The position numbers and the translations under genes were made by a program. The notes below the pieces were generated by a model, which was given only the letters and a program-made list of their open reading frames with translations, was not told where the DNA came from and searched no databases. 64,000 nucleotides of DNA, taken from the NCBI RefSeq assembly GCF_000004075.3, contig NC_026656.2:18610607-18674606 (forward strand). The letters run 5' to 3'. Below, piece after piece: positions 9,731 through 21,180 of the stretch (positions are counted from its first letter, which is position 1; every line of letters starts with the position of its first letter). This DNA comes from Cucumis sativus (taxonomy: Eukaryota; Streptophyta; Magnoliopsida; Cucurbitales; Cucurbitaceae).

Positions 9731-12210
9731 CAATTTCTATGGAAAAGTAAAATATATAAAATATTTGTTAAATTAAAAAAATATTTATTAAAGGGAAATT
9801 TCATAATAAAATAAACATAAATTCTCACTCTACAATAGAAATCAAAAGGATTGGTTTTAACAAAATCCTTTCTTATTTTGTTTCTTTGTTTTTTAATTTT
9901 TTTTTTCGTTTTTTAGGTGTTCTTTTTACTATTGTCAAACTGTAATTAAACTTGAATAATAAATTTCCAACCAATTAATTTAAGTTCAAGTTCTTGAAAA
10001 TTATATAAATGAATTTGGTCAAGTAATTATATTGTTTGGATCACGGTAGAAATTTGGTCCAAATAAAATATTGGGCCTAAGTCCAACGAGCCATTGGGCC
10101 CAAACCTATTTTAAAGAACATGACAAACCTCGTCTTATCCCTCTATTTTGAAAGAAAAAGAAGAAGAAAATATTTTATCGAACAAATTTAACAAGTAAAG
10201 TTTATTTTTCTAAAGTGACAAATTAATGATCATGTATTATATTGTACTCCTTATACCAAACTAAAATTAATATAAAGAAAATATTTTTTCTTTTTTATAT
10301 ATCAAAATTCAACCTTTTTATTTTTACATTTTTCTAAATTATAACAATGTCGTAAATAAAACTACACATGCACCATAACAATTATTTTCGGTTTACATTA
10401 TGTTTTCAATAAACCATCTAGCCACTTCAATTTTTTGCTTTCTCCAAATATAAATTAAGATGTATAATATACTAAAACATCATATCAAACGAATATTAAA
10501 GGATTCACCAACCATAATCCACCAATTTGATTTTTCAAGTTGGTTGAATATAAAATAAAGTTTGGAAAGACCTAATAGGAAGAAAAAGGTGAATGCGGGA
10601 AGATATCATTTATATCAAGTCGAAATTAGATATCATTTATATCAAGTCGAAATTAGATATCATTTCTACAATTCTATTATATATATATAGTTCATTTTGG
10701 ATGTAAAACTCTTGTGGTTAATTTGCTTTTAATTTAGACCAAAAGGCATCAAATAGTCATCTCTATCTCATATAACTCTTCTTTATGCTAACTCTTGCAT
10801 AGGAGCAATAACCACTTTTGTAATATAGAGTTCCCACGACTACTCTATTGTCATAGCTATGTCAAAGGCATATAACTCCACAATAGGGAGAAGATTTCAT
10901 TACGAAAGCCTAAGTGAATTATATTTGTTAAAACATTTTCATGAATGAATGTAAATAAACAAAATAAAGATTCATACATAAACATTATTCAAGCTAAGAT
11001 TCCAACAAAATGCCTCAACTTCTTCTGTTTCCAAATTGTCAACTTTATTAATTAGAGTTGTTCTTCTCTTTTTCTAAATAAATTAATAATATATAGCTTG
11101 GAGAGTGGATCATGTATCCCTTAATAATAATTTATTAGAATATGCACAAAACTCTGTCACATGTTCCTATGAACCAGAAAGAAAAAATAAACAATAAAGA
11201 ATATTTGCAACAGCTTTGGTTGAGCTTTTAGGTCCATGGACGGTAATGGATAATGAAAGTCATTAAAAACCATTGGCTAATTAAACATAGTTAAAGGTTA
11301 AGTAAGGTCAACTCTTTCCAACTAAGGCTAACTAATAATATTTGTTTAAGATGGTTATCGTCAATAATGCACCTGACTTATTGGAGAGGAAGTACGGTCA
11401 TTTATTTCTTTATTACTTGAATAATAATTAACAAAGTAGAGTATACAACTTTATTATACAAGTATATATATGTGGACACACAACAAAGTAGAGTTATGAT
11501 ATACTAAATGGAGAAAAATCCATTAAAAGGAAAAAGACTAAAATTTGTGGTATAGGAGATAATCATAATGTCTCTTGGAGATGACTTTCAATATTAGCTT
11601 GTGGATGCTTTTGAAAAGATGTACTTTTTTCAACTATGGGTACGATAGGGGTAATAAATTGTCAACGAGAGTTTATGAGTAGTAAGAATATTTTGAATTT
11701 TGATCGTATTTAACATTGTTATTTTATTTGATGTACAAGAAAACAATGTCTTAATTTTAAGTGTTTTTAAAATGATCAACATATTAATACCCTTAACATT
11801 GATTGGACATAAATGTGTCACGTATTTTTCAATAATCATCTCATACACTATAGTTGAAAAATTATTCATTATAATGTGATGATTCTGATCTATATATATT
11901 AGCATGTGTTGTATTTTTATATGGATCAGACAAAAAGAAATATATAGAAAGGCTACGTATTAATATATTATACGTAGGATTCTGTCACGTTGAAATAAGA
12001 GATCAAATACAAATACATGCAAAAGCAAAAGTGGACATGTTCCAGCTTTTATGGCTCCGATGGTGATTAAGTCAAGGGATAATGTCAAAGCATCTGCATC
12101 AAAATGCTATAGCAATAATTAATTAATGTCATCGGACTCCAATTCCATTGTGTTATTTAAAAGAAAAATAGTGGAATCCCATCTTCCAAAGAACACACCC
12201 ACTGGCCACC
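9731..12210. other. Long AT-rich spacer
   Basis: No recognisable gene. Holds a 27-bp tandem repeat at 10601. Around 10070-10110 there are two close TTGGGCC elements (site II-like, usually seen in promoters of growth-related genes) without a gene behind them. The right end is the promoter of the NPF transporter. Confidence 0.5.
10601..10664. repeat. 27-bp tandem repeat, about 2.4 copies
   Basis: Two perfect 27-bp units (10601-10627, 10628-10654) beginning AGATATCATTTATATCAAG, then a 10-base partial third unit. Perfect identity points to a recent expansion. Confidence 0.9.
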
Positions 12211-12211
12211 A

Positions 12212-12219
12212 TATAAAAA
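12212..12219 (+). promoter_or_regulatory. TATA box of the NPF gene
   Basis: TATAAAAA about 106 bp before the inferred start codon at 12318. A long CA-rich, CT-rich leader follows. Confidence 0.55.
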
Positions 12220-12317
12220 CCTACATCATTATTCCAATAGCAAAAAATTGGAGAAACCAAAACCAACCCACCTCTGAATTTCTCCCATTTTTAATATCTT
12301 CCTCATCATCAACAATA

Positions 12318-15152
12318 ATGGTAATCATATTCTTTCATCCTTTTTTTTAGAGCTCTTTCTGCGTATATCCATGGCGGCTAAAGTGAATAATTAATTAATT
12401 AATCAGTCTATCTTGATTCTTATATATGCACAGGGAAATGAAGCAAAACGAGGAGGAAACAAAGCTGCTATATTTATCTATGGTAATATGATTTTATTTT
12501 TAATTATTAAAACAAAGTTGGGGGGTTTTATTTTAATTTTTTCATACTTAACTTGGGGATTATATAATTATGGGATATGGGGAAATGGTTATGCAGTGTG
12601 TGAAGGGCTGGAGAATATGGCATTTGTGTCGGTGGCGTTGAGCCTTGTGACGTATTTCAGTGGATATATGAACTTCAGCTTGACAAAATCAGTGACCACT
12701 CTCACTAACTTTATGGGAACAACGTTTCTTCTTACACTACTCGGGGGTTTCATTTCCGAAACTTATCTCTCAAGATTCAAGACTTGCCTTCTCTTTGCTT
12801 TCTTTGAGCTCATGGTCAACTCTCTTTCTCTCTCTCTTTCTCTTCCCTTCATTTCCATTTTTGTTTACATTAGACCCAATGTCCGTTTGCATTTGACAGA
12901 CCATGTTGTTCTATTACATATTCCATCCTCAAACTAAAATAGGATATATTTACTACATTATCGTCGTGGGTAAACGGATGCAATTTTTCCTTAAATAGAA
13001 AGATTTTTACTATCAAGATTGATTTTAGTCTTCTAGAAAATTATAATATATAGTTGAATAATGTTTAAGAGACGATTGTTTTGCTTTGTTGCATTAGTGG
13101 GAGGGATCCTCTTTGCATTCCATATAAATAAATAAAACAATAAAAATAAAATATAACTACCATGTATCAAAATATCCGCCAACGTGAGAGTGTGAGATTT
13201 TGGTTGAATAAGAATAATTTTTTTTCATCCATGCATCGTGAAATCACCTCATTAAAAAAATATATTTTACAATGATGTTGAAAATGAGATGAATGCATAT
13301 AAACTACTCATTATTATATCAATTGAGCTAAACATGTTTAGGTGAACTGATATTATTTAGTAATAGGAAGGTAAAAGTGTTTTAGATACAAATTATGATG
13401 ACTGAGAGTAAAAATTTGTGCCCAAATGAGCTTCACTAGCGATATTAACATGGTTTTCGACCTCATCCCCACCCACTGTTTTGTTGAAGGATAATAACAA
13501 TGACTAAAATAGTTATTATGTGGACTATTGTGCAGGGATACTGTCTGCTAACCGTGCAGGCACATTTCCCGCACCTAAGGCCGGCACCTTGCAAAGAGGC
13601 ACCAGCAGGGAGCGAGTGCGAGGCGGCAGGGAGCAGTCAGGAGGCGTTTCTTTACACGGGATTATACCTGATAGCCCTGGGAACGAGTGGCGTGAAAGCA
13701 GCGCTGCCAGCATTGGGGGCAGATCAATTCGATGACAAAGATCCAAGCGAGGCGGGGAAAGTTTCGAGCTTTTTCAACTGGTTCCTGTTCAGCCTAACAA
13801 TAGGGTCAATTGTGGGATTGACATTGATAGTGTGGATAAACACAGAGGTAGGTTGGGACTGGGCGTTTGTGGTTTGCAGCATTTCAGTTCTTGCCGCCAT
13901 TTTTGTTGTGTTTTTAGGCAAGTCCTTTTATCGCCACAATGTGCCTCAAGGAAGCCCCATTCTTAGATTTCTACAGGTTCATATTTCTTTTCCTGATATG
14001 CAGTCTCTTTGAACTTATCAATCATGATGCAATGAATGGTTGTTTGATCCTTTTTATTCTCATGTATAGGTCTTTGTTGCTTCAATCCGAAACAGGAAGC
14101 TTCCACTTCCAGTGAATGCTAATGAACTACATGAGATTCGTGACAAAGAAGCTGCAATCCCATATGAAATACTCGAGAAAACTGATCAATTCAGGTATTA
14201 TACTTTTTAATGATCTTCATATAAAGAACTAAGCTTTGCAATACAATTGGTTGGTTGAAGCCATGGAATTTTGGAACTTTGTAGATTCTTAGACAGAGCA
14301 GCCATTATAAGGAATGATACAATTGCATCAATATCAACAAATCAGCAAGGACCATGGAGACTCTGCACAGTGACACAGGTTGAGGAAACAAAGATCCTAA
14401 TTAGAATGCTCCCAATTATACTCAGCACCATCTTCATGGCCACCTGCATGGCTCAACTTCAAACATTCTCCATTCAACAAAGTATAACCATGGATTCCCA
14501 GTTCCTGGGATTCAAAATTCCGGGCCCCTCCATCCCCGTCATTCCCTTGCTTTTCATGTTCTTCTTTATCCCCTTTTATGAGCGTGTTTTCGTTCCTCTC
14601 GCTCGTAAAATTACCGGGATTCCAACAGGAATTCGTCACCTCCAGAGAATTGGCATTGGACTCGTACTCACTGCCGCATCGATGGCCATTGCTGGGTTTG
14701 TTGAGACTCGACGCAAAAACGTTGCAATCAAACACAATATGGTGGATAGTACAGAGCCACTGCCGATCAGCGTTTTCTGGTTGGGATTTCAGTTCTGCGT
14801 ATTTGGAATGGGCGATATATTCACTCTTGTAGGACTGCTGGAATTCTTTTATGCAGAGAGCTCAGCAGGGATGAAATCGTTGAGCACAGCTATTGCTTGG
14901 TGTGCGATTGCATTCGGGTATTTCACGAGTACGGTGGTGGTTACAGTGGTGAACAAGGCGAGTGGAGGGTGGCTGGCAAGCAACAATCTCAACAAAGACA
15001 AGTTGGACTATTTCTACTGGTTATTGTCAGTGTTGAGTGTGTTGAATTTTGGGTTTTATTTGGTTTGTGCTTCCTGGTATAGGTATAAGAATGTGGAGAT
15101 CCATCAAAACGATGCTCTGGAAGAAAAGGTTGACATGGCAAGGGAGGCATAG
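12318..15152 (+). CDS. NRT1/PTR family transporter, NPF4-like
   Basis: Proton-coupled plasma-membrane transporter of the MFS/PTR fold. NPF4 relatives move nitrate, abscisic acid or gibberellin; the substrate here cannot be read. Exons: 12318-12320, 12434-12482, 12597-12814, 13536-13976, 14070-14194 and 14285-15152, giving 567 aa, the usual size. Marks: RGGNKAAIFIY, then EGLENMAF in TM1, LTNFMGTTFLLTLLGGF, ADQFDDKD after TM4-5, SSFFNWFLFSLTIGS, SFYRHNVPQGSP, RFLDRAAI in the central loop, FSIQQSITMD, PIPF-type TM8, GLLEFFYAESSAGMKSLSTA and the C-terminal KLDYFYWLL. The TM1 motif is ExxEN and not ExxER, as I recall for NPF4.6 (EILEN). The start is odd: the ATG lies immediately before a splice donor (ATG|GTAATC), giving a three-base coding exon. 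That exon restores the frame, but an upstream start with another first exon is possible. Exons 2-6 join in frame with GT-AG borders. Confidence 0.9.
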
Positions 15153-15972
15153 GTACATGTTTGATTGCTGTTAAGGTCTAAATATAATATTTCCTGGTAA
15201 ATTGTTTCATCAGTCCTTGTAATATGCTCCTTGTCATGGTGTGTTCGTATATATTCTTTATAAAAAAGAATACTTCACAGCAATAAAAAAAAAAAAAATC
15301 AACTAATTCTGCTCTGCTATTGCTACTGCTACCATTGACCCATCATATCATCTAAAGGAACAGAAAATACTAATTATCTGAAATATCTGAATTCAAATAC
15401 ATAGATTGCATCTCCTTCTCTACAATTACACAAAAGTGAAGACATGGAGAGATGGAGGATGAATAAAGCCGAGAAACCACAAGCACAAAACACACAAAAT
15501 ATAGATTTGTTCGTTAATTAAGATACATTTGCTATGCAAGTCCTTTCATCTCGGCTATATATGTGCACAAGAACCAAAATAATAGAGCAAGCTCAAGGTG
15601 GATGATGCACGTTTCTAGCCTTTTCGACATTCCTTCGAAGTCGGGAACACACAAACCTATCAGAAGTTTGAGAACTTTGGTTCTGGAATTGGTTGGGGGC
15701 CAAAAGATCATTTCCCCTCTACTTTTTCCTTACTTTTCTTCTCTTTTTCTTTTCTTTTCTTTTTTCCTTTTTTTTTTCTATCCCATCTTGGATGAACAGC
15801 ATAGGATATGACATCACGAGGTACAGGAGTTACTTTCATTAATACACACCACTCGGACATGAAGTCCGATCCAAGTTTTATATGCAAAGATATTGCAGCT
15901 GTCGGTATCAAATAGGAGCAATTTCATCCCTGTGAAGGTGTAACAGGGTAGGTTAATACCAAGGACATTGTG
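15153..15972. other. Convergent 3' region between NPF and TPP genes
   Basis: Contains the presumed 3' UTRs of the two tail-to-tail genes. An AATAAA followed by an A run at 15282-15298 could serve the NPF transcript. A pyrimidine-rich tract lies at 15715-15780. No gene. Confidence 0.5.
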
Positions 15973-18473
15973 TCAGGAAATCCCAAGATTAATCTTCCCA
16001 ACACGTAGTTCATCTACCATAGCGGATCCCTTGGAAGGAGGCCAATACTTGAATAATGATCTACCTACAATATTTTCAATTGGGAGTGGACCCCTGGAGA
16101 AGAAGAAATAGAGTCAGTATACCATATTATCCAGAAAGATTGGTGGCTAACATGGACGATATTCTCTTTAAAAAGAAAAGAGAAAGCATCATGGAGAGTT
16201 ACGGCATGTATAGTATAACATAAAACATGTGTGTGCCAAAAGTTGATACCACAAGTTCCAATTAGATGGTAGGCATTCAAACACAGAGAAAACACAAGAT
16301 AGCCCTATACTGTTTTATCAAAAGAAATCACGATATAACAATAGCCTATTTCCCTCCCTCCAAATATGGACAATCCTGATTTCACTATAATGATCCCACT
16401 TCTAAGAACTTAAACTCCCTCAAATCACCACTATCGTTGCATATATAAAACTAATATTCCTTATATATTCCCTAATACAAATGGTACTCTCACATTATAC
16501 AACATGAAAGTTGAGATGGTGAACTTACCAGTTATGAGAATCACAACTATTGTTACGGTTGTCTCCCATTACATACACATAACCTTCAGGCACTAGCTGT
16601 AGAAGAAAACAAGATAATTGGATTGAGCAAACAGTCTATCCTTAGAACAGTATTCAGGATTTTCAATCTGCCTCTGGAGAGAGAGAGAGAAACAGGTAGA
16701 GAGAGAGGGAATGAAGGTTGAAAAGGAAAGACAATTACCAACGGTTCCATGTCATAAGCAATTGGCTCTAACACGAAGTCCTCATCCTGAGCTACACCAT
16801 TTACCACCAATTTCCCTTTTTGAACCTACAATTAGACATTTCAATGCCAAGTGATTAGCGTCAAAGCAAAGCGAACCACACTAATTCTGGTCAGAAGTTT
16901 AAAACAAGACGACCAAAGGTCAAATCTCAAATGCTTTTGAAATACTCCGATCAAAATATTCAGTGCTGAACTACCAAAATATTTGAAAGAAAAACTAAGT
17001 GACTAATGACTCCAAAATATTCCATCCCATGATGCTAGTGCAAGCTATTTTAAAATCCTCACTTATCTTCATAATTCTCCATAATCTAGTGGATTTAAGT
17101 ATCTGATATTACTTGAAATTCAGGTTAATAAATTGTTTCACTTATTTGCTTACCAATATGAATCAAAGGAACAAATAATAAAATTTATTTGTTTATTTAT
17201 TATAATTATTATTATTTTGGAATGCAGAGAAAGCATAGAATTATAGCATAATAAAGAAACGAAAAGTTAAAATTTTGAAGAACACTTACCTCAACCACGT
17301 CCCCAGATGTAGCCACAACTCTCTTAATAAACACCTCATCTGAACTAACTCCAAAATCCTAAATGAATTGCGAAAAGGCATAAGAAAACATCAGCATCCA
17401 ACATTACAAAAGCAGGAAAATTTCCTCAAAATTACCTCATTAATTAAAGTAATACCTGCAAGATTTGAGGAGCTTTAAAGATCACTATATCTGAAACTTC
17501 AGGTTTCCTGAAAATGTATGAAACCTAATATAAGAAGGAAAAGCAATCGATCAGTTTAGGAACAGGGTAAGGCAACTTCCACGACCTTAAAAGCTAAAAC
17601 AGAAATAAGCTTCTTTTTTTTTAATTACGATTGTTAGGAGGCCGTTACGTTCAAAAGTTTAATTAAGGTAATCATAGTCATAAAAGAACTTAATCAAGAT
17701 CTCAGTAATGTTAAATAATAAAATACTGTTCATCAACAAGTCAATTCAGAAATTTTCAATTTCATTAACTAAAGTCCCACCTTTTCTGCTAAAATACGAT
17801 CACCTACTTCCAGAGTTGGACACATGGAAGAAGAAGGAATCGATTTCGGCTCTGCCAAGAAAGATTTAAAGAGCACACTGACAGTCAAAGCCGTAAAGAG
17901 GGCTTTTGCATCCTCTGAATAAGTACTCAACAAGCGCGAAACCCAGCTCTTCTCAAAATCATTCTCATAAAACTGATCATTTCCACTTTTATCGTAATAA
18001 TCATAACAAACAGTTGTTCCGCCTTTATCCACATCGTCGCTCACGGATCGTACATCATAACCCGGAAGCCACTTCGATCCTTGTAAAAAGGGTATAATCG
18101 AAGTAGCTTTAAACGAAGAAACCCCAGAAATCCCCGTACTGATCACAGAAGAATCACCCATCGATTTCAACATCGACATCAAACCCAAAATCATCGGATT
18201 CTTAGGGCTTTCCCCAACCCTTTCTCCGGTGAGAGTACTGTACATAGCAGTTGCCTTCTCAACAGAGCCACCCGGCTTGAACCGCCGGCTATCGGACCGA
18301 TAATTGCGCGCGCTTCCAGAAGATTTGAGCTCCGGATTATGGGTCGAGCCAAAAATACAAGATCGGACCCAAAACTCCTGAAAGACGCGGCAGTTACCGG
18401 CCCGAAGGCCGGTGGAGGAGGCTAGGTTTTGGACGACATGACCAGAGTAGGAGAGAGTAACACGAATAGCCAT
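15973..18473 (-). CDS. TPP: Thylakoidal processing peptidase (type I signal peptidase)
   Basis: Cleaves lumen-targeting signals from proteins crossing the thylakoid membrane; a Ser-Lys dyad enzyme (S26A). Six exons on the minus strand: 18473-17781, 17524-17456, 17358-17290, 16825-16739, 16596-16529 and 16093-15973, giving 368 aa, matching TPP1/TPP2 length. The N-terminus MAIRVTLSYSGHVVQNLAS resembles Arabidopsis TPP1/2 and should be a transit peptide. A membrane span lies near residues 190-208 (ALFTALTVSVLFKSFLA). Catalytic Ser is S216 in SIPSSSMCPTLEVGDRI; the general-base Lys is K266 in EVFIKRVVA. The box MGDNRNNSCDSHNWGPLP and C-terminal GRSLFKYWPPSK are present. Two cysteines, C218 and C324, sit beside conserved boxes where I recall Leu/Tyr and Phe/Tyr in homologues. 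The reading is intact. The C-terminus after YWPPSK is not of the usual VSDTI type. Confidence 0.93.
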
Positions 18474-18930
18474 GATTACAAATTTGAGTAGGTGGATTAG
18501 GATTTGACGCAGGTTGGTTGCAGAGACGATAAAGGAATAATCAGAACAGCCTAGAGAAGGATTAACGCCATATCTTGTTCGGAAAACAGAGAATCGGCTT
18601 CCGGAGCGGGGAATTGAAACTGGAACTACAAACCGGAAGGGGTTGAATGGAGTCTGGGAAAATCAAAGAATCAGTCAAGTGTGGATGAACGGAGATGGGA
18701 TTTTGAGGTAAGTCAACGAGATGAATCTGAGAAGAGGGGGAGCTCGGTTTCCAATAGAGGATCGATAAGAGGAAAGGAAGAGGAAAAACACGAGAAACCC
18801 AAACTGAAAGAATGAAAAAGAGAAGATATATGAAGAGTAAACGTCGCCGCCGACGCCGACGGAGGAAGGCGACGAGAAGGTGAAATGGATAGACTTTTTT
18901 GACTTTTTTATTAGACAATTACACGCTGGC
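18474..18930 (-). promoter_or_regulatory. TPP 5' leader and promoter region
   Basis: GC-richer, purine-rich on the plus strand, directly upstream of the TPP start. A 118-codon open frame here (18918-18562) has a run of seven arginines and no family likeness; I take it as leader sequence and not a gene. Confidence 0.4.
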
Positions 18931-19714
18931 CATATTCGCGTGCGAAATTACCAAAAGCCCAATCCCTTTTAGTAAATGAAAGTATAAATATTTTGTATTT
19001 TTAGTTCGGATTCTATAGAGAATCACAAATTACTTTTTCTTTTTTTCTTTAATATATACTTTAGCTGCTAATATTATAATTATATGTTGTCTAATTAGTT
19101 TATTAGGCCAAAAATATGGAGCTTAGTGGTTGTGAAGTGTGAAGTTTTGAAGTAGTGACGAAAGCGCATACGTCATTTGCTGTCCAAAGAAACGGAGAGT
19201 CGTTAATTTAATATTTTATAATTGTTATAAAATTGAATTATATTATTTATATATTTATTCCACGCACAAAATCATATTTTTTTAAAAAAATCAAGAAATA
19301 CCGTTAATGTCAATGTAATATACCGTTATTTAAATTTTATTTTTTAATAACTATAATTTTTTGTTCATTTATCTTTTATAATTTTTTTAAAAAAAATTAA
19401 AACGTCATTTCACCTTTCGTTAACATTAACACCTAAAAATTGTAGTTGTATAACAATGTTTTAAAAATTTTACTTTTTCACGATTTGTACAATTTTAAAT
19501 TTTTATAACGTTTTTAAACCTTCCCTAAAAATAATTCAAATTAGATTTAATTTGAATTTTAGAAAGAAAAAAAAAAAACAAATTGAAAAGAGAGCCCTAA
19601 TACATATTTTTAGAAAATAAAAAACTTAAAAATTTATCAGATTATCATGTAAAGTCTCAACGCTCTATTATAAAATATATTTTCACATCCGATATACTCT
19701 TCAGTTAAAAAGTT

Positions 19715-19776
19715 AACATAATACGAACTTATTACACAACTAAATAACATAATACGAACTTATTACACAACTAAAT
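19715..19776. repeat. 31-bp tandem duplication
   Basis: Two perfect adjacent copies (19715-19745, 19746-19776) beginning AACATAATACGAACTTATTA. Confidence 0.9.
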
Positions 19777-20213
19777 GTTTGTTTTCAATTTAACGATTTT
19801 AAACTTTAAATCATTTATGTAACACAAAATTATAATTCAATGTGCGTATTAGACACTTATAAACTTTAAAGACCTAATTTAACATAAATAAAATATAATA
19901 TTGTAAATTTGTAATGTGTATTTGTTAAAACACTGTAAAATCAACAATTAATAATGTAAGGATTGACACACAAATATACTTAGTTGACTGACAATGTGTT
20001 AGCTACATCTACAAGTATAAAGAAAAACAAATGTTTTTAGAAATGATGTTTCATAATATAATACGACATCACCATGTTAGATAGTTTATATATACACATT
20101 GTAAATAACTACATACGTTCAAATACAAAGACTAAAAAGCTTTTTGAGACATTGCTCTTGAATCTAAAGTAGGGCTCACCATCCTTGTACCTTCCCTAAT
20201 TGATTGTTCAACG

Positions 20214-20317
20214 AAACCTTTTGTATTAGATTGTTTGAAGCATTTCAACACAAAACATTCAAATCAATTAAACCTTTTGTATTAGATTGTTTGAAGCATT
20301 TCAACACAAAACATTCA
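20214..20317. repeat. 56-bp tandem duplication
   Basis: Unit begins AAACCTTTTGTATTAGATTG at 20214 and again at 20270; the second copy is identical for about 47 bases and then diverges. Confidence 0.9.
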
Positions 20318-20498
20318 TAGTTCACTAAATTAACACTCCTCTCAACGTTAGTGATTAAAATATGGAGAATTAACCGTTCCTTAGATAAAATATAAGTGTT
20401 ATAGAGAATGCTAACTGATGGGCTTTTTAGCCACCAAATGGGTCATTATAGTAATTTTTTCTATTAGGGTAGTTGTAATAAAAGAACATTTGAGGAAT

Positions 20499-20714
20499 AA
20501 TAATTAAGGATATAACAACATTTTAAAAAAAATTGCAAATATAGCAAAACTATCGCTGATAGACTTGTATCAATAATAGACTCGTATGATCTATCGATGA
20601 TAGATCATTTTTTACAACATGGTCCATCGGTTATAGACTCTATCATTGATAGAATTTTACAAATTTTGCTATATTTACAATTTTTTTTAAAATGTTGCTA
20701 TATACTTAATTATT
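20499..20714. mobile_element. Fold-back MITE-like element
   Basis: About 216 bp with long terminal inverted repeats of roughly 50 bases: the left end (AATAATTAAGGATATAACAA onward to about 20550) is mirrored by the right end (about 20665-20714) with only a few mismatches. The interior carries short palindromes of the type CTATCGATGATAG. No coding capacity. It looks like a non-autonomous DNA transposon. I recall repeats with this CTATC..GATAG interior as common in cucurbit genomes, which is unverified here. Target-site duplication not resolved. Confidence 0.75.
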
Positions 20715-20879
20715 TTGAATTTAATTGTTAAATTTGCAACTATCCTTAATAAAAAAGTTAACAGTGTTATTGTAATTAATCATAGGTTATAAAAAATGTT
20801 AAACATTATGGTTATTAATTTGTATGTTTATAATAGCTACCTGCACTAACTTCGAGTCAGGGACCAAAGTAAGAGAGTA

Positions 20880-21180
20880 ATTAATGAGAATTAGTGAAGG
20901 GTTGTTAGTCACAATGTCCAATGCATTCAAAGTTGTGAAAGACAATTAGTCCCAACAAAGTGGAAGAGCTAATGATAATATGGATGTTTCTTTCATAATT
21001 AATAAAACAATTAAACATAACTTTGCAAGTTTCAACGAGACTTCCACTTTATGCATTGATGGGATTATTAAACTAATCCAAATTTTAAATGAAGAATCTA
21101 TTTCTATAGATTACATTTAATAAAAACATGTTCCGGTTTTAATTGAAGTTAATGGTTTTGCTCTAAGTTATAAACCAAGT
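20880..21180. repeat. Duplicated noncoding block A, copy 1
   Basis: Degenerate direct duplicate of about 25440-25800. A 33-base core at 20937-20969 is identical to 25496-25528 (starts GAAAGACAATTAGTCCCAAC). Weaker matches follow in the same order, such as TGCATTG.TGG and GGTTTTGCTCTAAGT against GGCTTTCTCTAAGT. Confidence 0.7.

Noticed and set aside
12126-12350. 74-codon plus frame spanning the NPF promoter and leader
   Set aside because: Crosses the TATA box and uses another frame than the transporter; leader sequence.
18562-18918. 118-codon minus frame with a seven-arginine run upstream of TPP
   Set aside because: Lies in the TPP leader and promoter, low complexity, no family marks; not convincing as a separate gene.
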